Source of the DNA: a virus
Length of the DNA stretch: 36,352 bases
Reading direction: 5' to 3' (one strand)
IMG/VR virus record: IMGVR_UViG_3300036881_000049
Coordinates: 1-36,352 of that record
The position numbers and the translations under genes are program-made. This document shows positions 24,094 to 31,257 of the stretch, in pieces (the first letter of the stretch is position 1; every line of letters begins with the position of its first letter). The notes under the pieces were generated by a model. That model made no database searches and was not told the DNA's origin. It saw nothing but the letters and a program-made list of their open reading frames with translations.

Positions 24094-24314
24094 ACGTAAC
24101 TCTCAGACTCTCTGCACACCCCCCTCTTCCCCCCTCCTACCGATTCCGTAAGAGGGAGTCCGCTTGAAACGGCGAAGGGAGAACCCCGCCAGAACTATTT
24201 GATGAGTCGCCGTCGTGGCTCTGCCTCTGGCATTGACCTCGCGTTACTCGCGGGCGACATGGGAACGGCCTTGATTTTGGTGAACCGGACCAAGGGCATA
24301 CATCCGGGGTTTGG
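24094..24314 (-). other. Non-coding leader with G-rich tract
   Basis: No convincing gene. On the leftward strand, 24117-24140 has two runs of six and seven G separated by AAGA, just upstream of the replication-operon ATG. CCCTCTT at 24122-24128 can pair with AAGAGGG at 24150-24156. No promoter hexamers were identified. It could be a structured leader for the 24093 operon. The rest of the stretch shows nothing recognisable. Confidence 0.4.
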
Positions 24315-24350
24315 AAAATAAAAAGCCCCCCGGTTGTTCAGGCCGAGGGG
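24315..24350 (-). terminator. Intrinsic terminator, leftward
   Basis: In the leftward transcript a G/C stem (24343-24350 with 24327-24333, one bulged A, 9-base loop) runs directly into CTTTTTATTTT. This is a textbook rho-independent terminator. It lies about 80-110 bases after a leftward promoter candidate, so it may end a short RNA or act as an attenuator for the 24093 operon. It would also stop transcripts arriving from the glycosyltransferase cassette. Confidence 0.85.
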
Positions 24351-24434
24351 ACATGCTGCTAAGTCCTCTTGCGAGGCTTCAGGGATTCCGAGGGAACCCC
24401 CAAATCTTGAACTTAAACTTAACAGCATGATCGG

Positions 24435-24463
24435 AAATTAGCAGGCTTGTTTCAGGTGTGCAA
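24435..24463 (-). promoter_or_regulatory. Leftward promoter candidate
   Basis: TTGCAC (-35, plus-strand 24458-24463) and TAATTT (-10, 24435-24440) are separated by 17 bases. The predicted start is near 24428, followed by a CCTC-GCAA-GAGG tetraloop hairpin (24361-24379) and the intrinsic terminator. Sigma-70-like match is moderate. Confidence 0.5.
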
Positions 24464-24480
24464 CTACTTTTTTCAAGAAT

Positions 24481-24510
24481 TTGACAACCCCCCGATTTTG
24501 GGCCTAATTT
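24481..24510 (+). promoter_or_regulatory. Rightward promoter candidate
   Basis: A perfect TTGACA at 24481-24486 is followed by 18 bases and TAATTT at 24505-24510, the same -10 as the leftward candidate. The predicted start is near 24517. Only about 55 bases separate it from the rightward intrinsic terminator, so the product would be a very short RNA. Confidence 0.5.
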
Positions 24511-24537
24511 GTTGGCGTTTCATAGGGATAGGGTTGG

Positions 24538-24576
24538 CCGGCTCGGTCTGCACAACAGCCGAGCCGGTTTTCATTT
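24538..24576 (+). terminator. Intrinsic terminator, rightward
   Basis: A perfect 9-bp stem (24538-24546 with 24559-24567, CCGGCTCGG/CCGAGCCGG) with a 12-base loop is followed by TTTTCATTT. No rightward gene precedes it, so it may end a short RNA from the promoter at 24481. Leftward it also falls just after the stop of the 42-residue membrane gene, but without a U-tract. Confidence 0.75.
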
Positions 24577-24699
24577 GCGGTGCTTGGAACGCCATTCCCG
24601 CACAATCTGCCGCGTGACTAGCGCCGCCGCACCGAGGACCGGCGAGAAGAAGATCACCATGCCGATCACCAGCAGCACCATGCAGAATCGGTCAGACAT
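24571..24699 (-). CDS. 42-residue single-pass membrane protein
   Basis: Starts MSDRFCMVLLVIGMVIFFSP and ends with a basic tail (QIVREWRSKHRK), giving one transmembrane helix with positive charge at the C-terminus. GGAGG lies about 9 bases before the ATG. Its start overlaps the preceding stop by a few bases, and the stop sits at the edge of a hairpin that may end the cassette. Function unknown; a membrane partner for the glycosyltransferases is speculative. Confidence 0.6.
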   Translation of the reverse strand: MSDRFCMVLLVIGMVIFFSPVLGAAALVTRQIVREWRSKHRK

Positions 24700-24901
24700 G
24701 CTTCAGGGCCTCCTCGATGGCATCCCGGTAATCGTTGTAGTGAATCCGCATGACGTGGCACATGGTCAAAGCAACCCGCAATGCGTTGTCGTCAGCAACC
24801 TCTGGCGGCTGGCCGATGGCGACGAAGTGCTCGTAGCAGGCGGCTTGGGTTTGCACGATGAAGGCATAGTTGTTCTGGGGCCTACGTCGGAATGGCCACA
24901 T
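24692..24901 (-). CDS. Small hypothetical protein
   Basis: A 69-residue protein starting MWPFRRRPQNNYAF, then a helical body with several His and Cys (ALTMCHVMRIHYNDY). It overlaps the glycosyltransferase stop and the membrane gene start. Unrecognised; position suggests it belongs to the surface-modification cassette. Confidence 0.5.
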   Translation of the reverse strand: MWPFRRRPQNNYAFIVQTQAACYEHFVAIGQPPEVADDNALRVALTMCHVMRIHYNDYRDAIEEALKHV

Positions 24902-25562
24902 GGCGCAGCTTCTCCTTGAGCAACGGTATCTTCTCCTCCTGGCTCAGACCGGGGCAGTGGAAGATGAAGTCCCCCGGCTGCCACTTGCCATCGTTGCCGT
25001 CAGCGTCAATCCCCTTGGCGTAGTTCGGATTGCCGTAGTAGCGGAAGAGGCTCGAATAGTCGTAAGCGTTCATCACGCGCTGGGGCAGAACTTCAATGGT
25101 CCTCGGGTACTTCGGGAATATGGACCTCATGGCGCTCTGGTCCAGCTCCGGGGCGCGGGAGAATTGCGGTCTTGAATCCGCAATGTCGGCCATCAGGTTC
25201 AGGCATTCCGAATCGCTTTTGACAAGGATCACGTCGCTGTTGAATCCGTTGGCGTCTTTGCAGATGAGGAAGGGCTTTCGGCCTTCGACAATGCTCTCGA
25301 TGGTGATGTTGGGGTTGGTGATGAGCACGTCCACGCCACAGCACAAGAGCCAGTCGAACTTGGGCAGCATCTCCCCGAACCAACGCCATCGTTCAAAAAT
25401 CAGATGGTGGAAGCCGCTCTCCGGGGAGTCGGTCAGGAAGTCGCCCAGCTTGGTCAGGTACTCGTAGCCGTGCAGACCGCAGTAGAAACCCTTGTTGGGG
25501 TGAGTGAGCTTGCCGAGTTCGGCCAATTCGGGGGAGCACAGCGTTGCGAGGGCGATTTTCAT
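24882..25562 (-). CDS. Glycosyltransferase, GT34-like
   Basis: A 226-residue single-domain enzyme. Signatures include an N-terminal MKIALATLCSPE strand, DWLLCCGVDVLITNPN (the position of the DxD motif, here VDV), GFNSDVILVKSDSE and the closing GDFIFHCPGLS, resembling the GMA12/MNN10 (GT34) family. It would transfer a hexose from a nucleotide sugar. The imperfect DxD leaves metal use uncertain. ATGA overlap with the next enzyme. Target could be a host glycan, the virion or DNA. Confidence 0.65.
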   Translation of the reverse strand: MKIALATLCSPELAELGKLTHPNKGFYCGLHGYEYLTKLGDFLTDSPESGFHHLIFERWRWFGEMLPKFDWLLCCGVDVLITNPNITIESIVEGRKPFLICKDANGFNSDVILVKSDSECLNLMADIADSRPQFSRAPELDQSAMRSIFPKYPRTIEVLPQRVMNAYDYSSLFRYYGNPNYAKGIDADGNDGKWQPGDFIFHCPGLSQEEKIPLLKEKLRHVAIPT

Positions 25563-26275
25563 TTGGGGCCGAAAGTTTTCTCCTCGCGCTCGCGCTTCAT
25601 CTCAGGGCTACAGTTAAAATAATCCTCGGTCCACTTGTCCATCACCAGCACATTGCTCTGGTCCCCCTTGCGGTAGATGTTCTCCGGCTTTCGCCAATCC
25701 TTGCTGTTCTGAACGCCGACGAAAGTAACCTGCTTGGCTACCCCGCCGTTGGCCTCCACGAAGTCAGTCAGGCAATGGTTCTTGTACTCCAGCCGGTGGC
25801 CGTCGTCGGGCACGAGCACCTGAAAGGGCACCGCCCGAAAGAGCTTCGCGTCAATCCCGAACGCGCACGCCCGAATGTGGCGCTTGGCCTCAAAACTGCC
25901 GGTGCCGTAGATGCCGGGGCCGTGTGCTGCGCGCGCAGCCATCATCTTCGCCAACCAACCTTCGCGGTGGAAGTAACAACGGCTGCTCATGCTCACGATG
26001 AAGTCGTCATCGAAGCAGATCGCCATCGCCGCCTGAGCCGAGCCCATATTCCAGCCGGTGCCGTTGTAAACCCAGAACCTCACCGGCAGGCCCGCGAACA
26101 GGTCTTCCAGATGCTTGCTCTGGGTGCCGTTGTTCAACACGGCGATTAGCTCGTAGGGATAGCCGGGGTCGTACTTCCGCAGCGTTTCAACGAAGCGAAG
26201 GACGAACGGCTCGAAGGTGCGCCAATTATCCTGTGGCACCGGGTAGATGACTTTGACTGGCATTTTCGTTTTCAT
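25559..26275 (-). CDS. Glycosyltransferase-like protein, GT-A type
   Basis: A 238-residue protein with start chosen at 26275; an upstream ATG at 26305 extends further into the neighbour. KVIYPVPQDNWRTFEPFVLR, PYELIAVLNNG, NMGSAQAAMAICFDDDFIVSM and a SSRCYFHREGWLAKMM segment fit a GT-A fold with an Asp-rich metal site (DDDF). It overlaps the neighbour by about 50 bases, which is unusually long for this operon. Acceptor unknown. Confidence 0.55.
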   Translation of the reverse strand: MKTKMPVKVIYPVPQDNWRTFEPFVLRFVETLRKYDPGYPYELIAVLNNGTQSKHLEDLFAGLPVRFWVYNGTGWNMGSAQAAMAICFDDDFIVSMSSRCYFHREGWLAKMMAARAAHGPGIYGTGSFEAKRHIRACAFGIDAKLFRAVPFQVLVPDDGHRLEYKNHCLTDFVEANGGVAKQVTFVGVQNSKDWRKPENIYRKGDQSNVLVMDKWTEDYFNCSPEMKREREEKTFGPK

Positions 26276-26978
26276 GTCTCGTTCGGAATGTTTCGAGTTT
26301 TCCACCCCAGCGCAAGAGCGCCCAGGACATCACCTGCACGCAATACTCGGCGTTGGTTGGAATTGATTGGGTCCATTCAGGATAGCGGTCACCAACGCGG
26401 TGCTTGCGCACTTCAGTCCAGTCCATGCCGGACTCGAAACCCTTGTCGCGCCGTCTCTCGTCAGAGGCGAAGTCGGCAAGCGCCTGGAACTTGTCCTTGC
26501 CAAAGATGCAGATCGAGCTTTCGGGGATGCCGTGAGCCGGGCACCAGTAAGCCGTCGCTCCGGTCGTGGTCTTGCCGATCTCGAAAAGCATGTCCGGCCC
26601 CATGATGAGGGTGTCGGCTTCGATGAGGATCATCCGGTCGAAGTCCTGCTGCTGGCAGACCTCGACGGCCTTGAAGACGTTGCGCCAGAATCCTCGGCGG
26701 TGAAGGTTTGGGGGATCGCCAAAGCCAATGTGATCCGGCCAGTACACCAGATTCAGGCAGTTCTCGCTAAACGGATCGTAGGAGGCAGGGGAATTCGCAT
26801 TCTGCATCCTGACGAAAAGCTCGACCGGAAGATTCTTGTCGCCGTCATTGAACGCCGCGAAGTGCGTAACGTCCATCGCCTCACGATGCACGCGGTAGTA
26901 GTTCCACCAGCGAAAGACGATGGACTGGCCGTGAGTCGGCAGACCCATCGCCGCGCCGGTCCAGAGAAGGGTTTTCAT
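26226..26978 (-). CDS. Glycosyltransferase-like protein with EADT motif
   Basis: A 250-residue protein. Start moved from 27029 to 26978, where ATG makes an ATGA overlap with the preceding stop and CAGGAG lies about 8 bases upstream. FDRMILIEADTLIMGPDML resembles the nucleotide-sugar site of GT-A enzymes, and the enzyme opens with MKTLLWTGAAMGLPTHGQS. Co-translated with the two-domain GT upstream. Substrate unknown. Confidence 0.55.
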   Translation of the reverse strand: MKTLLWTGAAMGLPTHGQSIVFRWWNYYRVHREAMDVTHFAAFNDGDKNLPVELFVRMQNANSPASYDPFSENCLNLVYWPDHIGFGDPPNLHRRGFWRNVFKAVEVCQQQDFDRMILIEADTLIMGPDMLFEIGKTTTGATAYWCPAHGIPESSICIFGKDKFQALADFASDERRRDKGFESGMDWTEVRKHRVGDRYPEWTQSIPTNAEYCVQVMSWALLRWGGKLETFRTRHENENASQSHLPGATG

Positions 26979-28630
26979 GGGAATACTCCTGGCACGGTGT
27001 TGATGTTCTGCGTTATCCACCAACCCCACTTGCGGTCAAAGGCTGTGTTGCCCTGGATCACCCAATCCCGCATTCGCTGGTCGCCGCGCCCGGTCGCCGC
27101 CTCTTCGTGGATGGCCTTCGCGTGCGGGGTGAACATCACCTTGTAGCCCGCCTGCTTCATCGAAAGGCACATCGCGTCATCCACGGCGTACATGTGGAAA
27201 GATTCGTCGTTCCCGTCAATCTCGTAGAACGCCTGACGGTTGACCAGTATCGAGGCTCCGGTGACGTTCTCCATCTCGACCGGATGCTGGATTGAGGGCG
27301 TCGTCTTGCGCTGGTCAATGTGGCCCCAGCCTCGCATACCGGGCTGCCGGAACTTGCCGCCGTGCTGGATCGAGCCGTCGGGGTAGAATAGCAGGTGCCC
27401 GATCAACCCTACGCCGGGCCTGGCGCATTCCATCAGCCGGGCGGCGGCATCCGGCTCGACGTAGCAATCGTCGTTCACAATCCAAATCCAATGGCCGTTG
27501 CTCTGCCGCGCGCCAAAGTTGACGTTGCGGCCGTACCCGATGTCCCGCAACCGGCTCCTGACGTATCGAATCTTGGGGTGCTTCAGGACGTTGGCGGGGA
27601 TGATCGCGCCCGCCTCACAGGTGACGATGATCTCCTGCACCTGTGGCAGCAAGGCTGTGAGGCAGCGATTGAGGCGTTCTGCCGGGGGCCGGTAGGTCGG
27701 GACAACCGCCGATATGCTCTGAGGGTCCAGCATCCGCAACCGGGCATTGGCCCATTGCGCGATGAACTCAGGATTGAATTGCTGGCAGGGCGGCTGCGCG
27801 GCGTTGATCGGGCAAAGGTTGTGCTGGCAATTCAGGCAGGTCAGGTTCGGCTGAATCGTCAGGAAGTCCACCTGATCGGACAGGTGCAAGTCCGGGCTGC
27901 TGGACTGGCCAAGAGCGAGAATCGGAATCCCCATCGCTGCGGCAAGGTGCAGCGGCCCGGTGTCCACGCTGATGAGCAGGTCGCCAGCGGACAACCACAT
28001 CATCAGATTGTCCAAGTGTTGGCATTTCAGGTCCACGATGCCAGCCGGCGCCGGGTGCCTGCCCAGCCAGAACTTGGTCCCGCGAATCCTCTTGGCCGCC
28101 TCCTGCCAGATGCCGTCGGGCACTTGCCGGCAAGCGTAGGTGTCGCTGCGCGGGCAGATGAACACCCAGGGCTTCTCATACTGCATGAGCCTGGCCCTGC
28201 CGATGCAACGTTCGGCATAGGTCATTCGGATGCGCGGGCGGCAGTTCAAAGGCTCGCCCAGGTTGATCCCGTATCGGACAAGCTGCTGGTTGGCCTTTTC
28301 CAGAAATATCTCGGAGAAGTGGCGCACTCGCCGGACTGGGTCTTTCTCGTACGCGCCGTCAAGATCAACGTCGGCGTGGGCGAACTCGGTTACGGATTCG
28401 ATGTGAGGATGCCGCCTGATGATGCAATGAATCATCGGGTGGGTGATCCAGCGGCATTGGTAGCCGCGCTCGGAGAGCTTGTCGGCCACGATGGTTGCGG
28501 CGAGGCTGTCGCCAATCGCTGCGAATCTGCGGACGGCGATGGCCTGCGCGGAGATGACGTTGCCGCCGCCGTTGCCGCCGAAGCCCACAAGGGGCGGGTG
28601 CTGGTCGCTGAGAAGATAGCAGCGGGTCAT
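26975..28630 (-). CDS. Two-domain glycosyltransferase fusion (GT9-like plus GT2-like)
   Basis: A 551-residue protein. Residues about 33-300 resemble heptosyltransferase-type GT9: RRFAAIGDSLAATIVADKL, then SVDTGPLHLAAAMGIPI at 221-237, and a four-Cys segment (CLNC, CPIN, PPC) near 265-282. Residues about 305-551 are GT2-like: SAVVPTYRPPAERLNRCL, GYGRNVNFGARQSNGHW and VNDDCYVEP (Asp387-Asp388). The two domains could add successive sugars. The N-terminal extension of about 30 residues is atypical. ATGA overlap with the upstream hydrolase-like gene. Confidence 0.75.
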   Translation of the reverse strand: MTRCYLLSDQHPPLVGFGGNGGGNVISAQAIAVRRFAAIGDSLAATIVADKLSERGYQCRWITHPMIHCIIRRHPHIESVTEFAHADVDLDGAYEKDPVRRVRHFSEIFLEKANQQLVRYGINLGEPLNCRPRIRMTYAERCIGRARLMQYEKPWVFICPRSDTYACRQVPDGIWQEAAKRIRGTKFWLGRHPAPAGIVDLKCQHLDNLMMWLSAGDLLISVDTGPLHLAAAMGIPILALGQSSSPDLHLSDQVDFLTIQPNLTCLNCQHNLCPINAAQPPCQQFNPEFIAQWANARLRMLDPQSISAVVPTYRPPAERLNRCLTALLPQVQEIIVTCEAGAIIPANVLKHPKIRYVRSRLRDIGYGRNVNFGARQSNGHWIWIVNDDCYVEPDAAARLMECARPGVGLIGHLLFYPDGSIQHGGKFRQPGMRGWGHIDQRKTTPSIQHPVEMENVTGASILVNRQAFYEIDGNDESFHMYAVDDAMCLSMKQAGYKVMFTPHAKAIHEEAATGRGDQRMRDWVIQGNTAFDRKWGWWITQNINTVPGVFP

Positions 28631-28923
28631 GCGGGTTGAGGTTCTTCTGCGGGGTATTCCACGGAGTTTGCGCCGATGGCCTCCATGAAGTCAGCAAGGG
28701 ACATTGGTTCTTCTTGCCAAAGGTCGTGGATAATGCCGTTTAGTTCCATCGCGGCGTGATAGCGCCAGTTCGCGTTGAAAGGCGTCTCGAAATAGGCGAG
28801 GCGAGCGCCGGGGGTGGTATCGGCCAACTCTCCAGCGAAATCAATGCAGGCCCCGTCGTATTCTTCGCGGGTGCCCGGAAGGCATTTGCCTTGGTCAGAA
28901 ACCCATTTGTGAGCGAGGTTCAT
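28627..28923 (-). CDS. Possible small Cys-His hydrolase or transglutaminase-like protein
   Basis: A 98-residue protein. DGACIDFAGELADTTPGA looks like a catalytic Cys at the start of a helix, and NWRYHAAMELNGIIHDLW supplies His followed by Asp, the usual Cys-His-Asp order of papain and transglutaminase-like folds. It is small for an enzyme and lacks a signal peptide. Overlaps the GT fusion as ATGA. It could act on host or capsid proteins; unproven. Confidence 0.4.
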   Translation of the reverse strand: MNLAHKWVSDQGKCLPGTREEYDGACIDFAGELADTTPGARLAYFETPFNANWRYHAAMELNGIIHDLWQEEPMSLADFMEAIGANSVEYPAEEPQPA

Positions 28924-28926
28924 ACC

Positions 28927-29220
28927 CTACGCCGGTCGTGATGCTTGGCTCTCGGGCTGAATACAGGTCGGGTCTTGCGGATCGTAAGTCCATGTATTCC
29001 CCCTAAGTCCGCACCATTGGCACCAGTGGTCGCGCTTGCCGTAAAGTGGTCTCATCGGGCTTGGTGGAGCATAGTGCAAATTGAATCGGTGTAGGAGCCG
29101 CATCGTTGGCCGATAGAGATGCCGACACCAAAGGTTCAGAAAAATCCACCGTCGGAATCGCGGCTCTCGACGAGGAGATGATCCGGGACCAGAGCCAAGC
29201 TGTTCACATGAATCGTTCAT
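28927..29220 (-). CDS. Small basic zinc-ribbon-like protein
   Basis: A 97-residue protein with an Arg-rich N-terminal half and a CQWCGLRG knuckle followed by a further Cys. A GGAAGGAG ribosome site precedes the ATG by about 8 bases, supporting this start over an internal one at residue 40. Possible nucleic-acid binding, inferred from charge and Cys. Confidence 0.5.
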   Translation of the reverse strand: MNDSCEQLGSGPGSSPRREPRFRRWIFLNLWCRHLYRPTMRLLHRFNLHYAPPSPMRPLYGKRDHWCQWCGLRGNTWTYDPQDPTCIQPESQASRPA

Positions 29221-29223
29221 AAA

Positions 29224-29895
29224 TTAACTCTCCTTCCGTATCCAGCAATCCGGGTGCAACGCCGCTTTGGATTCTTCGGGCAGGTGTTTGAGGATATGGT
29301 CGAGCCTCGCCCAAACCTTCGTTTTGCAAGGGCACCCGCACGCATCGCACAGCATCAAGGCGGCGTCATGGGGGGTTTCGAGGTTGGCATCCTTAATCAG
29401 ACCGAGCATCGCCCGTATCGCGTTGCTGGCGGGCACGGTAAAGAACCTCGTCCAGTCGCCCTTGAGATTGAGCGGGCACTTGGCGCACACCGCCGCGCGC
29501 GATTCGGCCAGCGCCTTGTCCACCGGACCAGCCGGCCCGAACATCTCAGCCAGCGTTTTTGCTCCCGCAACAAGCCTTGAGCTTTGGCCGCGTAGCGTCA
29601 GCCCTTGACTGGGTTGGTTGAAAGGGGTGGTTCCCGCGCCTCCGGTGATGTAGTCCTTCCAGCCCATCGCCTCGCACAGCTTCGCGTTGTAGGCGTCAAC
29701 GTCGTTGGCTACGCCATCATGATCGGTCGCCCAGCCGAACTGCCGAACCTTGTCGGGGTTGGATGTGCGCGCGGCCATCAATCCCTGAACCACGGTTTCA
29801 AAAGTGGCGTAGTTGGGAGCCACCCAGCGAATTTCAGGCTGCACGAATTTGAATCCGTTGGGGATCGATTTCTGTCGGCTAACGAGTCGCGGCAT
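29224..29895 (-). CDS. Cys-rich protein with DHDGVANDV motif
   Basis: A 223-residue protein; start moved from 30261 to 29895 because the longer reading covers the divergent regulator and promoter. It opens MPRLVSRQKSIPNGFKFVQPE, then ATDHDGVANDVDAYN and a CAKCPLNLKGDWTRFF segment. The C-terminal third has six more Cys (LCDACGCPCKTKVW, LHPDCWI), suggesting a metal cluster or disulfides. First gene of the leftward cassette and divergent from the regulator. Possible -35 TTGCAG and -10 TAAAGC lie in the shared gap, spaced 17. Function unknown. Confidence 0.55.
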   Translation of the reverse strand: MPRLVSRQKSIPNGFKFVQPEIRWVAPNYATFETVVQGLMAARTSNPDKVRQFGWATDHDGVANDVDAYNAKLCEAMGWKDYITGGAGTTPFNQPSQGLTLRGQSSRLVAGAKTLAEMFGPAGPVDKALAESRAAVCAKCPLNLKGDWTRFFTVPASNAIRAMLGLIKDANLETPHDAALMLCDACGCPCKTKVWARLDHILKHLPEESKAALHPDCWIRKES

Positions 29896-29945
29896 AAGCG
29901 TTGGATACGCTTTACTCCCCCCGCAAAAAAACTGCAAATAAATTC

Positions 29946-29973
29946 TTGCACTTTGTTTCACGTATGATACACT
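29946..29973 (+). promoter_or_regulatory. Rightward promoter candidate for the regulator operon
   Basis: TTGCAC at 29946-29951 and TACACT at 29968-29973 are spaced by 16 bases; an overlapping TATGAT at 29963-29968 is a better -10 by sequence. Either choice puts the start within about 2-6 bases of the ATG at 29980, so the regulator message may be nearly leaderless, as lambda cI is from PRM. Confidence 0.5.
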
Positions 29974-29979
29974 CCCTCC

Positions 29980-30201
29980 ATGAAGCTCGGTAGAGTCCTC
30001 AAGAATGACCGCGAGGCAATGGGCCTTTCCATACGGCATAGAGCCTCTGAAATCGGCATTCCTCACACCGCCTTGTGGCGTTTGGAACGCGACATACCCG
30101 TGGACGAAAAGCAATGGGTCAGGGTGATGATGTGGATGATCTCCGAGCAGAACGACAACAACCACCACGAAAGGAAAAACAATGCCAGCAAAGCAAACTG
30201 A
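29980..30201 (+). CDS. Cro/CI-like helix-turn-helix regulator
   Basis: A 73-residue protein with KLGRVLKNDREAMGLSIRHR, then SEIGIPHTALWRLERDIPV, the layout of Cro/CI HTH_3 domains, and a charged His/Asn-rich tail. First gene of the rightward early operon, divergent from the 29224-29895 gene. It probably regulates that shared gap. No dimerisation domain is visible, so it is Cro-like in size. No clear ribosome site. Confidence 0.75.
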   Translation: MKLGRVLKNDREAMGLSIRHRASEIGIPHTALWRLERDIPVDEKQWVRVMMWMISEQNDNNHHERKNNASKAN

Positions 30202-30478
30202 GATACCGGGCACCGAACGTCCCACCATCCAAGACATTGAAACCGCCGCCTCGGCGTACACCTCAATGCGGGAGAAGTGGCAGGCAGCCGGGGAGAAACT
30301 GACGGCCCTGAAAACCGAACTGATTCAGGTCGTCATGTCCCACGAAAAGGAACTCATCAAGGACAAGGACGGGAACCGGGTCTATCGCTTCGATGACCTG
30401 CTGGTGATCCTGAAACCGGGCAAGCCGGGGGTCAAGGTCAAGAACGTCCACGAAGAGGAGTCGGAAGACGAGGACTGA
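30182..30478 (+). CDS. Hypothetical early protein with coiled coil
   Basis: A 98-residue protein with a helical middle (AASAYTSMREKWQAAGEKLTA) and an acidic C-terminus (EEESEDED). AAAGGA precedes the ATG by about 7 bases, and the gene overlaps the regulator by 20 bases. It couples to the GroES-like gene by an ATGA overlap. Unknown function. Confidence 0.6.
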   Translation: MPAKQTEIPGTERPTIQDIETAASAYTSMREKWQAAGEKLTALKTELIQVVMSHEKELIKDKDGNRVYRFDDLLVILKPGKPGVKVKNVHEEESEDED

Positions 30479-30747
30479 TGACCCTCAAACCCATAGGCAG
30501 CGACGTTCTGGTAGGCCCCCTGCCAAAGCCCGCAGTCTCGGAAGGCGGCATCGCAATCCCGCAGAATTATCAGGATGATCGGAAGACCTACCGCATTCTC
30601 GCCATCGGGGAATCTCCTACGGTGGATTCGGAGATTGTCGTAGGCCGTCGCTGCCTGCTGGACCCCGGAATACTCGGCGTTCGGCACCTTGAGGACGGCA
30701 CGGGCAGGCTGATCGTGAAGGCTGATCGGATACTCGCGGTCTGGTAA
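30478..30747 (+). CDS. GroES-like co-chaperonin
   Basis: An 89-residue protein close to the Cpn10 fold: LKPIGSDVLVGPLPK, the mobile-loop-like SEGGIAIPQN, RILAIGESPTV and VGRRCLLDPG, ending in an IVKADRILAVW strand. Phages encode GroES homologues to fold large capsid proteins with host GroEL. It lies in the early operon, away from the capsid gene. Slightly shorter than host GroES. Loop length should suffice to bind GroEL, but that is inferred. Confidence 0.75.
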   Translation: MTLKPIGSDVLVGPLPKPAVSEGGIAIPQNYQDDRKTYRILAIGESPTVDSEIVVGRRCLLDPGILGVRHLEDGTGRLIVKADRILAVW

Positions 30748-30754
30748 TACCATT

Positions 30755-31060
30755 ATGATCACAAGACAAAGGACTCTCTTTTATTTCGTCGGAGACCATG
30801 CGTTCAAAGACCTTGTTGAAGCGCAACAGTTCGACCTCGCCAACCTCATGCCAGATGACCTGTTTTCAATCTCCCCGCCGATGAGCGCCGAGGAAAAGCA
30901 GGCTTTGGCCAAGTGGATGTTGACCCGTGCGACGGAGCTGGTGGACATTCTCACAACCACACCCAAGAGTCGCGCGCGTGCTCGAAAGAGCAACGGCGCG
31001 ACTCGTAAACGGAAGACCCCCAAATTGACCCCTGCTGTCTACTTAAGCGCGTATGTATGA
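30755..31060 (+). CDS. Hypothetical early protein with basic tail
   Basis: A 101-residue protein. The first half is acidic-hydrophobic (LVEAQQFDLANLMPDD), followed by an amphipathic helix and a Lys/Arg-rich tail (SRARARKSNGATRKRKTPK) that suggests nucleic-acid binding. No ribosome site is obvious. Overlaps the next gene by ATGA. Confidence 0.5.
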   Translation: MITRQRTLFYFVGDHAFKDLVEAQQFDLANLMPDDLFSISPPMSAEEKQALAKWMLTRATELVDILTTTPKSRARARKSNGATRKRKTPKLTPAVYLSAYV

Positions 31061-31257
31061 GAACCCTCTACGAAGTCCAAAAGCATCCGCTCGACGCGAC
31101 GAGCTTCATCGTCAACCCCCTCGAAACTCACCCCTTCGTCATTGACCAGAAGGACGATTACCGCTGCGCCATCTGCCACAGGCCGCGTGCGCTGCACGCC
31201 AGTCCGGGGGATTACATCGCGCATCGGGGCAACGTTCATCAGCCGCGCAAGCCATGA
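31057..31257 (+). CDS. Small CxxC/His zinc-finger-like protein
   Basis: A 66-residue protein; YRCAICHRPRALH and AHRGNVH supply CxxC and spaced His ligands of a possible zinc site. Start overlaps the preceding stop as ATGA and its own stop overlaps the next gene. First of a run of six small proteins with Cys ligands. Function unknown. Confidence 0.5.
   Translation: MRTLYEVQKHPLDATSFIVNPLETHPFVIDQKDDYRCAICHRPRALHASPGDYIAHRGNVHQPRKP

Noticed and set aside
24195-24428. Leftward frame of 77 codons
   Set aside because: A textbook terminator with U-tract lies inside it and its start coincides with the predicted transcription start; composition is not convincing.
29896-30261. N-terminal extension of the 29224-29895 gene
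   Set aside because: It would cover the divergent regulator gene and promoter region on the opposite strand and has atypical composition (Val run, His-rich).
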